36,791 bases of DNA from Priapulus caudatus (Eukaryota > Priapulida > Priapulimorpha > Priapulimorphida > Priapulidae): NCBI RefSeq assembly GCF_000485595.1, contig NW_014577223.1, positions 114,583 through 151,373 of the forward strand, in the 5' to 3' direction. Shown here in pieces: positions 1 to 9,058 of this stretch. A program made the position numbers and the translations under genes. Positions within the stretch are counted from its first letter, which is position 1, and every line of letters begins with the position of its first letter. The notes beneath the pieces are model-generated. The model worked only from the letters and a program-made list of their open reading frames with translations, was not told the DNA's origin and ran no database searches.

Positions 1-431
1 TGTACCGTGCTTCGAACGCCCATAAAGTGTTTTTATTTCCTCTGCTTTCTGTATTTCTTTGAATTTTATTTGTTTTGCATTTATTGTTCCGTATGTCATT
101 TGTTTGTTCTGTAATTTGTTTATGTTCGGAATTAAATATATTCGTCTTAGTTTTTGCATTAAAAATTATATTTTGTCCTGTTATGTTCGAAACTGACCAA
201 TCAGAGAGAGAGAGCGCGGTTGTTTAGTTTTCAGGCCTCCGAAACCGGGTCCGCCGTTTAGACACTACCATTTTAAAATCTAAATCTAAATCTAAAATCT
301 AAATCTTGACTCCTAAGGGACACGTAGTAGGGGGCGCTTGCATAGAGGTATCGGTACCCTGTGACAGCTGGCACGCTGGAAGTACAAATTTAATCAACCA
401 AGTTTGTTTTGATTTGATATTTCTGTATTTT
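1..431. other. Unannotated AT-rich DNA with short simple repeats
   Basis: No coding potential or gene family is recognisable here. A short (GA)n run lies near 205–216, and a run of the heptad/hexad ctaaat(a)… lies at about 278–306. A 67-codon open frame at 306–509 has no recognisable protein character and runs through a palindrome, so it is not called. Confidence 0.5.
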
Positions 432-471
432 CATAGATATAGAATACAGTATTCTATATCTATGGTATTTT
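425..471. mobile_element. 33-bp perfect palindrome flanked by 7-bp direct repeats
   Basis: Positions 432–447 (starting catagatatag) are the exact reverse complement of 449–464, around one central base at 448. The palindrome is bounded immediately by identical 7-bp direct repeats, gtatttt at 425–431 and 465–471. A perfect hairpin plus an adjacent direct repeat is what a very small foldback/MITE-type insertion leaves. No internal sequence remains to assign a superfamily. Confidence 0.55.
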
Positions 472-632
472 TTGCGTTTTGTGAGTATCGCAATAGAGGA
501 GGTAGATAGTAAAATGATTGTGGTACCAAATGCAAAATTGTCATGATGATGATCATGAATCATGATGTCGATGTCGATGATCATACTCGCAGCTAGGGCA
601 TGCATTATGCATACGCCCTGATACGGTACCTC

Positions 633-714
633 CAAGAGTAGATAATAACAACTGTTGATAATATTTGTATTATCATTTAACAATCAACTAATTGTTATTA
701 TCTAGGTACTCTTG
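633..714. mobile_element. Palindromic mini-element, CAAGAGTAGATAATA termini
   Basis: The left end CAAGAGTAGATAATAACAA (from 633) is matched in inverted orientation by ttgttattatct…ctcttg ending at 714, with about 40 bp of AT-rich spacer. The flanks gtacctc (626–632) and atacctc (715–721) agree at 6 of 7 positions and could be a decayed target duplication. The terminus closely resembles that of the 40-bp palindrome at 24725–24764 (CAGGAGTAGATAATA). It lies between the arms of a wider inverted repeat at about 585–632 and 950–981. Confidence 0.45.
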
Positions 715-732
715 ATACCTCCCAAAGTGACG

Positions 733-939
733 CGTCGTCGACCGACCAATCTGAGCGCTCGCAGCTAGCTCAGCCTCAAGCACTAAAGCTGATGCGATGT
801 TTGGTTTTGTGGTTGCATTATTTAAGCTGGCTATCGTAAGTGGATGGTTACTGGTAAGGGTTAGGGTTAGGGTTTATAGCTTTATATTTATCAGCTTTAG
901 TGCCTGAGCTGCGAGCGTTCCGATTGGTCGGTCGACGAG
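733..939. repeat. Inverted-repeat element with TTAGGG core
   Basis: The arm at 733–791 (containing gtcgaccgaccaat and ending cactaaagctg) is repeated in inverted orientation at 892–939 (cagctttagtg … attggtcggtcgac), with a few mismatches and one small gap. The 100-bp spacer contains about three telomere-like TTAGGG units at 857–874. The structure is a foldback element; no target duplication was recognised for this copy. Confidence 0.5.
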
Positions 940-999
940 GCATCAATTTAGGAGGTATGCAGGCCCTAGCTGCGAGTGATGAACATTCAATGATTCATG

Positions 1000-1366
1000 G
1001 TACTGGCAGTGGCAGTGCTTGTACTGCTCATAGAAATAATATAGATAACCTATAGTTATGCGGAGAGGGCCTATGTCCCACAGGGTACTGCCGGAACGTA
1101 CCCTGGTACTATCTAATATGCCGGACCGTACCTCGCCTACTCCACTAACGAGTCTATAGGGAGTCGCCTATGCCTACTCCACTAACGAGTCTATAGGGAG
1201 TCGCCTACGCCTACTCGGCTACTCTCTAACCCTAACCCTAACTCTAACCCTAACCATATCAGATAGTTACCAGGGTACGTTCCGGCAGTACCCTGGGGGA
1301 CATAGACCCTATGAGCTATAGTTATCTATATTATTTCTATGGTACTGCTACTGCCAGTACTGGTGG
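1000..1366. mobile_element. Long inverted-repeat element with CCCTAA core (copy 1)
   Basis: The arm at about 1026–1116 (catagaaataatatagata … gtaccctggtactatct) matches the reverse complement of 1254–1345, and weaker similarity reaches out to about 1000 and 1366. The centre holds two tandem 37-bp units (about 1134–1207, each with ccactaacgagtctataggg) and then CCCTAA-type telomere-like repeats at 1226–1255. The block next to the core, catatcagatagttacc, recurs at 13178–13194 and inverted near 1508–1527, which defines a family. Confidence 0.6.
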
Positions 1367-1460
1367 TAGTATTTTGGTTCTGCCACTGCCTCGGTGGCAG
1401 TGCGTGGCACCCTGGTAGTGGTAGTGCTAGCCCGATCAGTGTGACTGCAGACTGTCCCCT

Positions 1461-1908
1461 CATAGGGTCTATGTCCCCTAGGCCCTAGGGTACTACCGGA
1501 CCGTACCCTGGTAACTATCTGATATGGTTAGGGTTAGGGAGTAGGTGTAGGCGACTCCCTAGACTCGTTAGTGGAGTAGGCGAGGTATGGTCCGGCATAT
1601 TAGATAGTACCAGGGTACGTTTTGGTATACCGGACCGTACTCAGGGTACGTTCCGGCAGTACCCTGCAGGGTTCTCCAAGAGCACTTATAGCCTGGCGGC
1701 CCGCCAGGCTATCGTCGAGCCCCGCCATCCGAAAATGCACCTGCCACTCTAAATATCATAGCCGTCATGCTAAATATCATAGCCCCCAGACCCCCCTAGC
1801 ACGCAAACCGCCTTCGGCGATTTGCAACTAGGACCGTAAAGGCAGCACCCCTATGCTATAATGAAAAAGCTTGGAGAACCCTGCCCTGGGGGACATAGAC
1901 CCTCTCAG
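1461..1908. mobile_element. Long inverted-repeat element with TTAGGG core (copy 2), interrupted
   Basis: This is a second, inverted copy of the family at 1000–1366. It reads catagggtctatgtcccc at the left, ggtaactatctgatatgg followed by TTAGGG units at 1527–1541, then the ccactaacgag block in reverse, and ends gggggacatagaccct at about 1888–1904. The right arm is split by a separate 217-bp element at 1667–1883. The boundaries are approximate because both arms have diverged. Confidence 0.55.
1662..1888. mobile_element. 217-bp CAGGGTTCTCC-ended MITE nested in another element
   Basis: The element at 1667–1883 starts CAGGGTTCTCCAAG and ends CTTGGAGAACCCTG, perfect 14-bp terminal inverted repeats. 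It is flanked by identical 5-bp direct repeats, ccctg at 1662–1666 and 1884–1888. The host sequence can be read uninterrupted in copy 1 of the surrounding element (ggcagtaccctggggga near 1288–1304), where ccctg occurs once; this confirms a 5-bp target duplication. The termini match the element at 14946–15362. CAGGG ends suggest a hAT-like origin, although classical hAT elements duplicate 8 bp. Confidence 0.75.
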
Positions 1909-2162
1909 CATCACTGCGTGGTATAAATCCTCCTTATGGCAAACATCTCATCTTTACATTGTGTGTGGGCTAGTATGGCACGTCATAACAGTGAAACTGA
2001 TTGGCAATGTGCAATGTAGTATCGGAACGTTTTGGTGTGGGGTGGGGGATGTATGCAGTCCTAAAGTGGCATACCGTTTGTAGTAGAAACAAATGCCATC
2101 CATTATTTAATTGTCTTACATATTTGATTACGATCTTCAATAGTTTTGGAAACATTTTTAGC

Positions 2163-3004
2163 TCATCTGACGTAGTCAGATGCAGCTTGTAGAATCGCAT
2201 GATTGTCCGTCCGTCTGTTCGTGCGTCCGTCAACAGTTGGGCACAAATCTTAACCGCTCGACGTACGGTCACGATATTCGGGACGTGGGGGGGGGGATCG
2301 TGGGATCGACCAATTTGGGGGTCAAAGGTCAAGATGTGTAAACGGAGGGAATATTTCCCCCTTAACTTAAGGTATAGGAGGAAATATGGAATTGCGGCAC
2401 AAATCTGAACGGCTTGACCTATGCTCTTAATATTCGGTGTATAGTGTGATGGGCAGGAAACCCATCACCAGTGCGAAATTGGAGGTCAAAGGGCAGTGGG
2501 GGAAAGGTCAGATATCAGACATTTTCTGAGGACGTGGCCTAACGAACAGAGTGATAAACCTTTTTGTTTCAGCGCTGACCTACCATTTTTATCACATCTG
2601 ACATAGTCAGATGCAGCTTGTAGAATCGCATGATTGTCCGTCCGTCCGTTCGTGCGTCCGTCAACAGTTGGGCACAATTCTTAACCGCTCGACGTACGGT
2701 CACGATATCCGGGACGTGGGGGGGTGGATCGTGGTATCGACCAATTTGGGGGTCAAAGGTCAAGATGTGTAAACGGAGGGGGAATATTTCCCCCTTAACT
2801 TAAGGTATAGGAGGAAATATGGAATTGCGGCACAAATCTGAACGGCTCGACCTATGCTCTTAATATTCAGTGGATAGTGTGATTGGCAGGATTGGAGGTC
2901 AAAGGGCAGTGGGGGAAAGGTCAGATATCAGACATTTTCTGAGGACGTGGCCTAACGGACAGAGTGAAAAACTATTTTCTTTCAGCGCTGACCTACCATT
3001 TTTA
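2163..3004. repeat. Two tandem copies of a ~431-bp repeat
   Basis: The block starting catctgacgtagtcagatg at 2163 repeats at about 2595 (catctgacatagtcagatg) with a period of 431 bp and high identity through its end, cagcgctgacctacca, near 2570–2585 and 2983–2998. Each unit begins with a small palindrome (atctgac…gtcagat). Each also carries two direct repeats of the AGGTCA hexamer spaced by one base, at 2319–2331, 2483–2495, 2750–2762 and 2896–2908. No protein is encoded. Confidence 0.8.
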
Positions 3005-3150
3005 TCACTTTATTGAAAGGATCATGAAATGTGCTGTCCACTGACGTGCGAAAAGTAAGTGTCTGATAACCTTTTGACCCTCAAGAGGAGGGTTAAACAT
3101 GGATTCCTGAACTGCCTCAATGATGTCACAGTCATGGCACATCCATAATC

Positions 3151-3218
3151 TCCTTGATAGCCCAATGGCTACAGCACAGGATTACGGCTCAAAGGTCCTT
3201 GGATCGAATCCCATCAGA
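3151..3218 (+). repeat. tRNA-like segment, probable SINE head or tRNA pseudogene
   Basis: An A-box-like motif, TAGCCCAATGG (3158–3168), and a B-box-like motif, GGATCGAATCC (3201–3211), occur at tRNA-like spacing, followed by a T-rich run. The acceptor and T stems do not pair well, so this does not look like a working tRNA. A tRNA-derived SINE head or a decayed tRNA is more likely. The 3' limit of any SINE was not found. Confidence 0.45.
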
Positions 3219-3747
3219 TTTTTTATTATTTACCTGTTTTCTGTATTTTTCTATCTTTATCCATTTAACTATTTTTTTTCAATTAATGCAAATATTTACA
3301 TGATTTATTTACAACAATTTCATAACAACAAATAATTTTTACAACAATTAATTTTTTTTTTTTAATAGGGTTAGGGTCACAATGCACAATAAAACAGGAG
3401 TTTCAGGCACGCGATTTGTATCAACCAATGGGATTTGGGAGGTATGCAGAATGCAGAAGGTTGCTGAAATGATGTGTACGCAACTGCGTATCTGCATATC
3501 TGCGCCTAACAAAGGTGTCACTATGCACGACTTAAATGTTACGTTTATAACCGTAGCAACATACCTCAGATGAGCCCAGACGCTCTGCAGCTCTTGTTTA
3601 AATATTTTTACACAGCTTATCATTAGGAACTTTTTAGTGAATATTGAGCCACAAATTTTTCATGTTGCATCCATGTGAATGTTGTAAAGATGCACCTAAA
3701 GATGTAAATTAATGTTCCCCTTTAACATATTTCTCTGTTTGTTCCAG
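3219..3747. other. Upstream of POLK; probable 5' intron end
   Basis: This is AT-rich sequence without a recognised gene. The stretch just before the POLK start, ttctctgtttgttccag ending at 3747, has the polypyrimidine–CAG form of a 3' splice site, so POLK may have an upstream non-coding exon. An isolated open frame at 3382–3573 is not recognised. Confidence 0.4.
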
Positions 3748-3751
3748 GAAT

Positions 3752-6700
3752 ATGGAAGCCATGTCGGATAAAGATCAATTTCAAAATGAAGATTACTCCA
3801 GTAGTGATGAGGAACAGTGGGAAGCTGCTCATACAAACATCTTCATTGAGGGGAAAACTTGTAACAAATCTATCATATCCAGTAGTAGTGGTGGGCAAGG
3901 CTTGATGCCAGAAAAGCATGGTCAAAAAGATAGTACGATAATGAACAGAATGAGACTGGATGATAATAAAGCAGGTATGCAGGGGTTGGACAGAGATCGT
4001 ATAAGCCAAGTCATTCTTGAGGCATCAAAGGGATCGAGGTTCTATGAAAATGAACAGAGAAAAGAAGTGCAGATGCAGCAACGACTGTCTCACCAACAGG
4101 ATGCACTGAGTAAGCTGACACCTACTGATATCCAAGAAGCAGAACGTGAAGCTTTCAGCTTGGTGGAAGTGCTGCAGGCGACACGGGATCTAAACAGAAC
4201 TATTGTTCACATTGACATGGATGCATTCTACGCATCAGTGGAAATGCGAGATAACACAGACTTGCGTAGCGTACCCATGGCAGTTGGTGGAATGTCCATG
4301 TTATCAACTTCGAACTATCTGGCTAGAAGGTATGGCGTCCGGGCTGGAATGCCTGGCTTCATTGCTAAAAAACTCTGTCCAGAACTTGTGATCGTTAATA
4401 CACATTTTGAGAAGTATAGGGAAGTGGCTGCTCAAGTAAGAGAGATATTTAATGAATATGATCCAGGATTCTGTGGGATGGGACTAGATGAAGCTTACCT
4501 TGACCTCACCGATCACCTTGAGAATAGACGGCTACTGACAGACAAGGAGAAACTTACATTTGTGCATGCTATATGTGAATGCAGTACAGAAACATGTCCA
4601 CAGGATGTAGCTGATAAAAGTCGGCATGATTCTGCTGATCGTTTAGCTGCACCCAAACAACTGCAGTGTGAAAGATGCTTAAAGTACAAAGAGGAAGCTC
4701 CGATTACATTTGGTGTCAGCGATGAAGAAGCTGTGAAAGAGATGCGCTTTCGCATAGAGCAACGAACACAGTTGACAGCAAGTGCTGGTACGAAAATGCT
4801 TTCACAGTACAATTTATCGTTTATTTTATCTCCGTGGATTTGCTCATGTTTAGGCCAAAAATTATCTGAAAAATAATGTGTGAAGCTACTATTTCTGTGG
4901 AGTGTCAAGCAGTGTAATCTATCGTGAATCCAATGCTATTGTTGCTTTGATTTTAATTTATCCTTACTAGGTATTGCTCCAAACACCATGTTGGCAAAGG
5001 TGTGCTCTGATCAAAACAAACCAAACGGACAATATAAACTCACAGCAGATGTAGACAGCGTGATGGAATTTGTACACAGTTTACCCATTAGAAAGGTACA
5101 CCTTGGTGATGATAATAGAGTGTGACAATATGCATTTAGACAGAGTGTAATTATATTATGAATTGGAAAATTAATTCGTTATATACTAACAGGGAGACTT
5201 TATTGTATTGATTAGACTGTATTGCAACAGCATAGTTTTCATTGATTGATTGCTATCTCCTGATTTGGCGGTGTAGGTTATTAGCTCCTTAGCAAAGCTA
5301 ACGTATTTCTGCAAGCACAGCAACTAAACTGCCTATCAAAGTGAAGCTGCTCTAAGGTACAGTCACTCACATAGATCCAGACACGCATGCATATATGTTT
5401 TCTCGGCTTTTTCTGGTTTGGTCCATCCTGGAAAATGGCTCCCTTCTTCTCCTGCAGGTGTCAGGCATTGGCAAGGTATCGGAGCGGATGCTGGCAGACC
5501 TCGGCGTCACGACCGGCAGTCATCTGATTGAGAAGTGCGGTGTTCTCAGGCTGCTCCACTCGCAGATCTCATTCGAACATCTCATGAGAGTCGGCATGGG
5601 TCTTGGATCGACGCGACTCGATTCATGGTGATGGCCTTGACGTATATTTATTCGTTCAGTGATCGAGGAATACCCGGCAGTGTTCAGTGACATTGCTGAG
5701 CCGTGTATTATTTACTGAAGTGAAAATAGGGAGTAAAACCAACGCATGAAAAGAAGCTGGATTTTTGAAGCTCGGAAATGGGTGTAGAACCGTATTGATC
5801 ATTAGTAATGGCACGTGCTATTCATTGTGTATTTGTTTGCTTGAGTCCTATGGTCTTCTAGCAGAGGCTCAAATTTTGTGAATATCATAATCGAGCAAAT
5901 GCTCTTGCTTTGTTCTCATATAGGGGCAGTGAACGTAAGAGCATGAGTGTGGAGAGAACTTTTAGGGAGATACACAAACCTGATGACTTATACAGCAAGT
6001 GTGAAGAGCTCACCATAGCCTTGGCAGACGATCTACAAGAAGCTAGACTCGTGGTTCGTTGACATTGATTGGTAACTGTGCCAGCTTGAGGTTATTCATT
6101 TAATCAACAAATTTCCAGTACAACATTTTCCTGTGCAATACATTTCATATGTTCATAATAGTTTGATGCAGTATCTTGAGGTCATAAATATTTGTTTACA
6201 TAATAATGTAAAGTACATAATAGTGTGATCAAGTACAGATGACCTCTACAGCGAACAACGACAAAACTGAAAGTTATGTCTTATCTTCAGTCTAATTAAA
6301 TAACGTTATATTCACATATTTTAAACAATGTGCTACTTTATTAATAATCAACTATGGTTGCTTGATTTAATATGACGAATTGTCCCTCTCGTGTACCAGA
6401 GCTGAGCCAGAAGTGCGTAAAGATGCACCAATCTCTGATTATCACAGCCACAACAATATTGTATCCAGCCTTTATCACACATACAATTGACACCACATAT
6501 GTATATGTATGCTTGATGTAATTTAACCTGTTCATCAAACATTGGTCAGTGACCTGCCGAAACATGCGAACATCTTTTAGGCTTTGAATGGCGTGAGAAA
6601 GCTGTTTCGCATATATGCAATTTCTGGCTGCACTGGTTTATGCACGTTTTGCTCAGTTCAGGAACGTGATATGATGAGTTTATGTGATCTTGATGCCATT

Positions 6701-8209
6701 TCTGATCATGTCTTTCTTGTAGGGTAAAACCATCACAGTAAAGCTTAAGACAGTCAATTTTAAAGTGACCACAAGAGCACGATCCATCGCGAGCTACACA
6801 AATAGCTATAGAGAGATTGAAGCTGTTGCTAAAGACATCCTTAAGTCGGAGATACATTCTATGCGACCAGATCCCCTGCGACTCCGACTCATGGGTACAT
6901 ACATGCATTTGTTCAGCAATAACCACATTGTTTCATTTCCAGAGATTTTAGCAACCACTTCCTGACCAGACATTATACAGTTGAGATCATTTCAATTACT
7001 GTAAGACTTGAGTATATTTAATTGATTTACATGAGGCACGTACATTTCTCCACTGCTTTTACAAGAACCGTAATCTGTCAACTAACTTTATTCCTTTAGT
7101 GGTAGTTTTGGAACAGATCTAATGAAAGTTTAAATTATTTAGAAACTGGACATTATACGCTGGTTTGACTTCATGTAGGCTCTGCAAGAGTAGATGATTG
7201 GGAACGTGGCTAATTATATTCTTCAGAATCAAGTGAAAGTTTTGATATTTGAAACAAGAAGGCAAGAGATAAATGGTTATGAATGCACTACACCTATGGT
7301 TACCTAGCAATTACAGTGGCATGGTGTACTCACATTTACTGAGCCTTGTGTTTTTTTCATGTAGGAGTGAGAATGTCGTCGCTGTGTGACGAATCTCAGG
7401 TTACTGCGCAGGGAAAGCAGCAGACGCTAACTAGTCTCTTTGCTAAGACGCACAGCTCAGCTAGTCAAACACGCACGGCACAAGTATCTACCTACACTTG
7501 CCCCGTATGCAGTTCAACGCTGATGCTGACGTTATCTGGTTTCAACAGACACATTGATGGGTGCCTACAGCAGAAAGAAGTGCTTGCGTCAGAAAGAGGG
7601 GTGACGGTTGATCACAGTGAAGACTTCAGTTGCATGGAATCCACTACATGTGCTACAAGAGATGCAGATTCGAGCTTACAGAGCAGTGCTGCGTATAGTG
7701 CATCAGGCATGTCTTTTGAAGAAAGTGACAGAGAAAATAAAACATTGCCTAAGAAAGGAACACGTTTGCTAGAGAAATCTAATAGCCATACTCAGCCTGT
7801 AAAAAGCAGTCATGCTATTGGTGAAGAACAGCAAGGTAACCGTTTATGCAAATATGAAAGTCAAGGAGAAAAACAGTCTCGAAATTTTGAAAAGGGAAGC
7901 TTTACGTCCACACCTAAAGAGAGACCTCTCTCAGACTCAGCTGCTCCACCTGTGATTATGTGCCCAGTGTGCAATAAACCTCAAGAAGGCTTGTCCATGG
8001 CTAGTATGAACAAGCACATTGATGAGTGCCTGAATACATCAACAATAAAGGATCTTTTGTGTAGCACTACCTCTGACTCCAAAAAACCAGAGCGGAAGAA
8101 GCCCAGGCTGAGTCTTGCTGGTAGAAAACAGAAAGCAATAGCAAATGAACCCTCAGTTCTTCAGTTTTTTGGAGGAAAGCTCCAACAAAAAAATAATAAT
8201 GCAAACTGA
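3752..8209 (+). CDS. POLK: DNA polymerase kappa, Y-family translesion polymerase (6 coding exons)
   Basis: Exons are 3752–4787, 4971–5095, 5458–5627, 5924–6053, 6723–6894 and 7365–8209, all GT–AG and in phase, giving 825 aa (human 870). The enzyme inserts bases opposite bulky DNA lesions in the nucleus. Residues 69–112 form the N-clasp ([12 protein letters not shown]). The palm has [14 protein letters not shown] (metal ligand D155, steric-gate Y160) and LDEAYLDLT (D246, E247). [12 protein letters not shown] spans intron 1, and the little-finger region carries [13 protein letters not shown]. Exon 6 holds a PIP-like box (QQTLTSLF, about 563–570), two C2HC UBZ fingers and a C-terminal VLQFF. The start is the first ATG after a likely splice acceptor; ATG 3761 is an alternative. 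The exon 4 donor could instead lie after 6050, one residue shorter. The N-terminus is about 45 aa longer than human, and the usual Ser before LDE is Gly244. Confidence 0.97.
7365..8209 (+). CDS. POLK: POLK last coding exon: PIP-like box, two UBZ zinc fingers, C-terminal PIP-like motif
   Basis: This exon encodes the regulatory tail, codons 545–825. UBZ finger 1 has C590, C593, H607 and C611; finger 2 has C744, C747, H762 and C766. Both follow the C-x2-C…H-x3-C pattern that binds ubiquitin on modified [12 protein letters not shown] before finger 1 fits the PCNA-interacting consensus (Q, then a hydrophobic residue three on, then two bulky residues) and sits where human POLK has QQRSIIGFL. The last 17 residues contain VLQFFGGK, matching the position of human LDIFFK. 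The linker between the fingers is low-complexity and Ser/Lys-rich. Confidence 0.92.
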
Positions 8210-8870
8210 TCTGTAGGAAATTTGTTGATATTCATAATATATGTTTTGATGAAATAAGTAGTGTTTTATAAACGGATGAAAATGTCCTAGCACCCACGTA
8301 GCAGATCCGTATTTGTGATTTATTGGTAAATGTGGTATATTATTTTTAAATAATTATAAAATTTATAATATATATTGTTGTACATATAGGGTATGTGTGT
8401 TGTACAAAATAATATTCTTTGATTACCAAGTGAAATGCTATCCTTCTATTTACCATTTCTTCTTGTTCTACGCCTTCACATGGCTTTATAAAACTGCCAA
8501 CTCTGCATCTCAACAAAGCTCCATGGACCATTGTATGAATCAAAACTGCTGCAATATCTTGGCATTTAATGAAACATTACAAGTAAACCCCTAGCACAAT
8601 GGGCATAGTGTATGAGAGATACATTAATTAGCTCGTTATAGGTGTGATAGTATCTCTAATCCACAATGAATATTGCTAAATAAATGTTTCTGGTATTATT
8701 TTATTTATTATTATTTTCGTTATTATTATTTATTATTATTACATCTTGGTTTGCATTTCTACACAGAATGCTGCAGTTATTCCTCCTACACATTTGTTAT
8801 GTGAAATTATTATGTTATTGTTATGTGTTATGTGTTATGTGTTATATCTCCTGATCATATCTATGCTGAG
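8210..8870 (+). other. POLK 3' region with AATAAA signal and TTA-rich microsatellite
   Basis: This is AT-rich non-coding sequence after the POLK stop. A canonical AATAAA lies at 8679–8684, followed by T/TTA-rich sequence (about 8694–8745) and a few TTATGTG units (about 8819–8845). The AATAAA is the most likely POLK poly(A) signal, about 470 bp past the stop. Confidence 0.5.
8679..8684 (+). promoter_or_regulatory. Candidate POLK poly(A) signal AATAAA
   Basis: This canonical hexamer is followed within about 15 bases by T-rich sequence and precedes the RRP36 start by about 375 bp. It fits as the POLK 3'-end signal. Confidence 0.45.
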
Positions 8871-8922
8871 CACTGATCTCTATAAATAACTTATTATTTA
8901 GGTTTTATTATAGAGATCAGTG
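8871..8922. repeat. 15-bp inverted repeat upstream of RRP36
   Basis: CACTGATCTCTATAA at 8871–8885 is repeated exactly inverted at 8908–8922, with a 22-base AT-rich loop, between the POLK 3' end and the RRP36 start. No clear flanking duplication was seen. It may be a decayed foldback insertion or a structured promoter-proximal site. Confidence 0.5.
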
Positions 8923-9058
8923 ATGGTGAGATGTACTCCTTACTGCTGGTGAGAGCTGTAATGAAAGGCACCGATAGGGGGCGCAACTGGCAGAGGTCTA
9001 ATATGGCGATGTGTGTTGTGTAAACGTAATAATTATATTGAGAAACTGTTGAGTAGTT

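Noticed and set aside
1226-1255. True telomere or chromosome end
   Set aside because: Only a few CCCTAA units occur, enclosed by inverted-repeat arms with unique sequence on both sides, and the same arrangement recurs at 13153–13172; these are interstitial parts of mobile elements.
4513-4908. 131-codon minus-strand frame opposite POLK exon 1
   Set aside because: It is antisense to strongly conserved polymerase sequence; a shadow frame.
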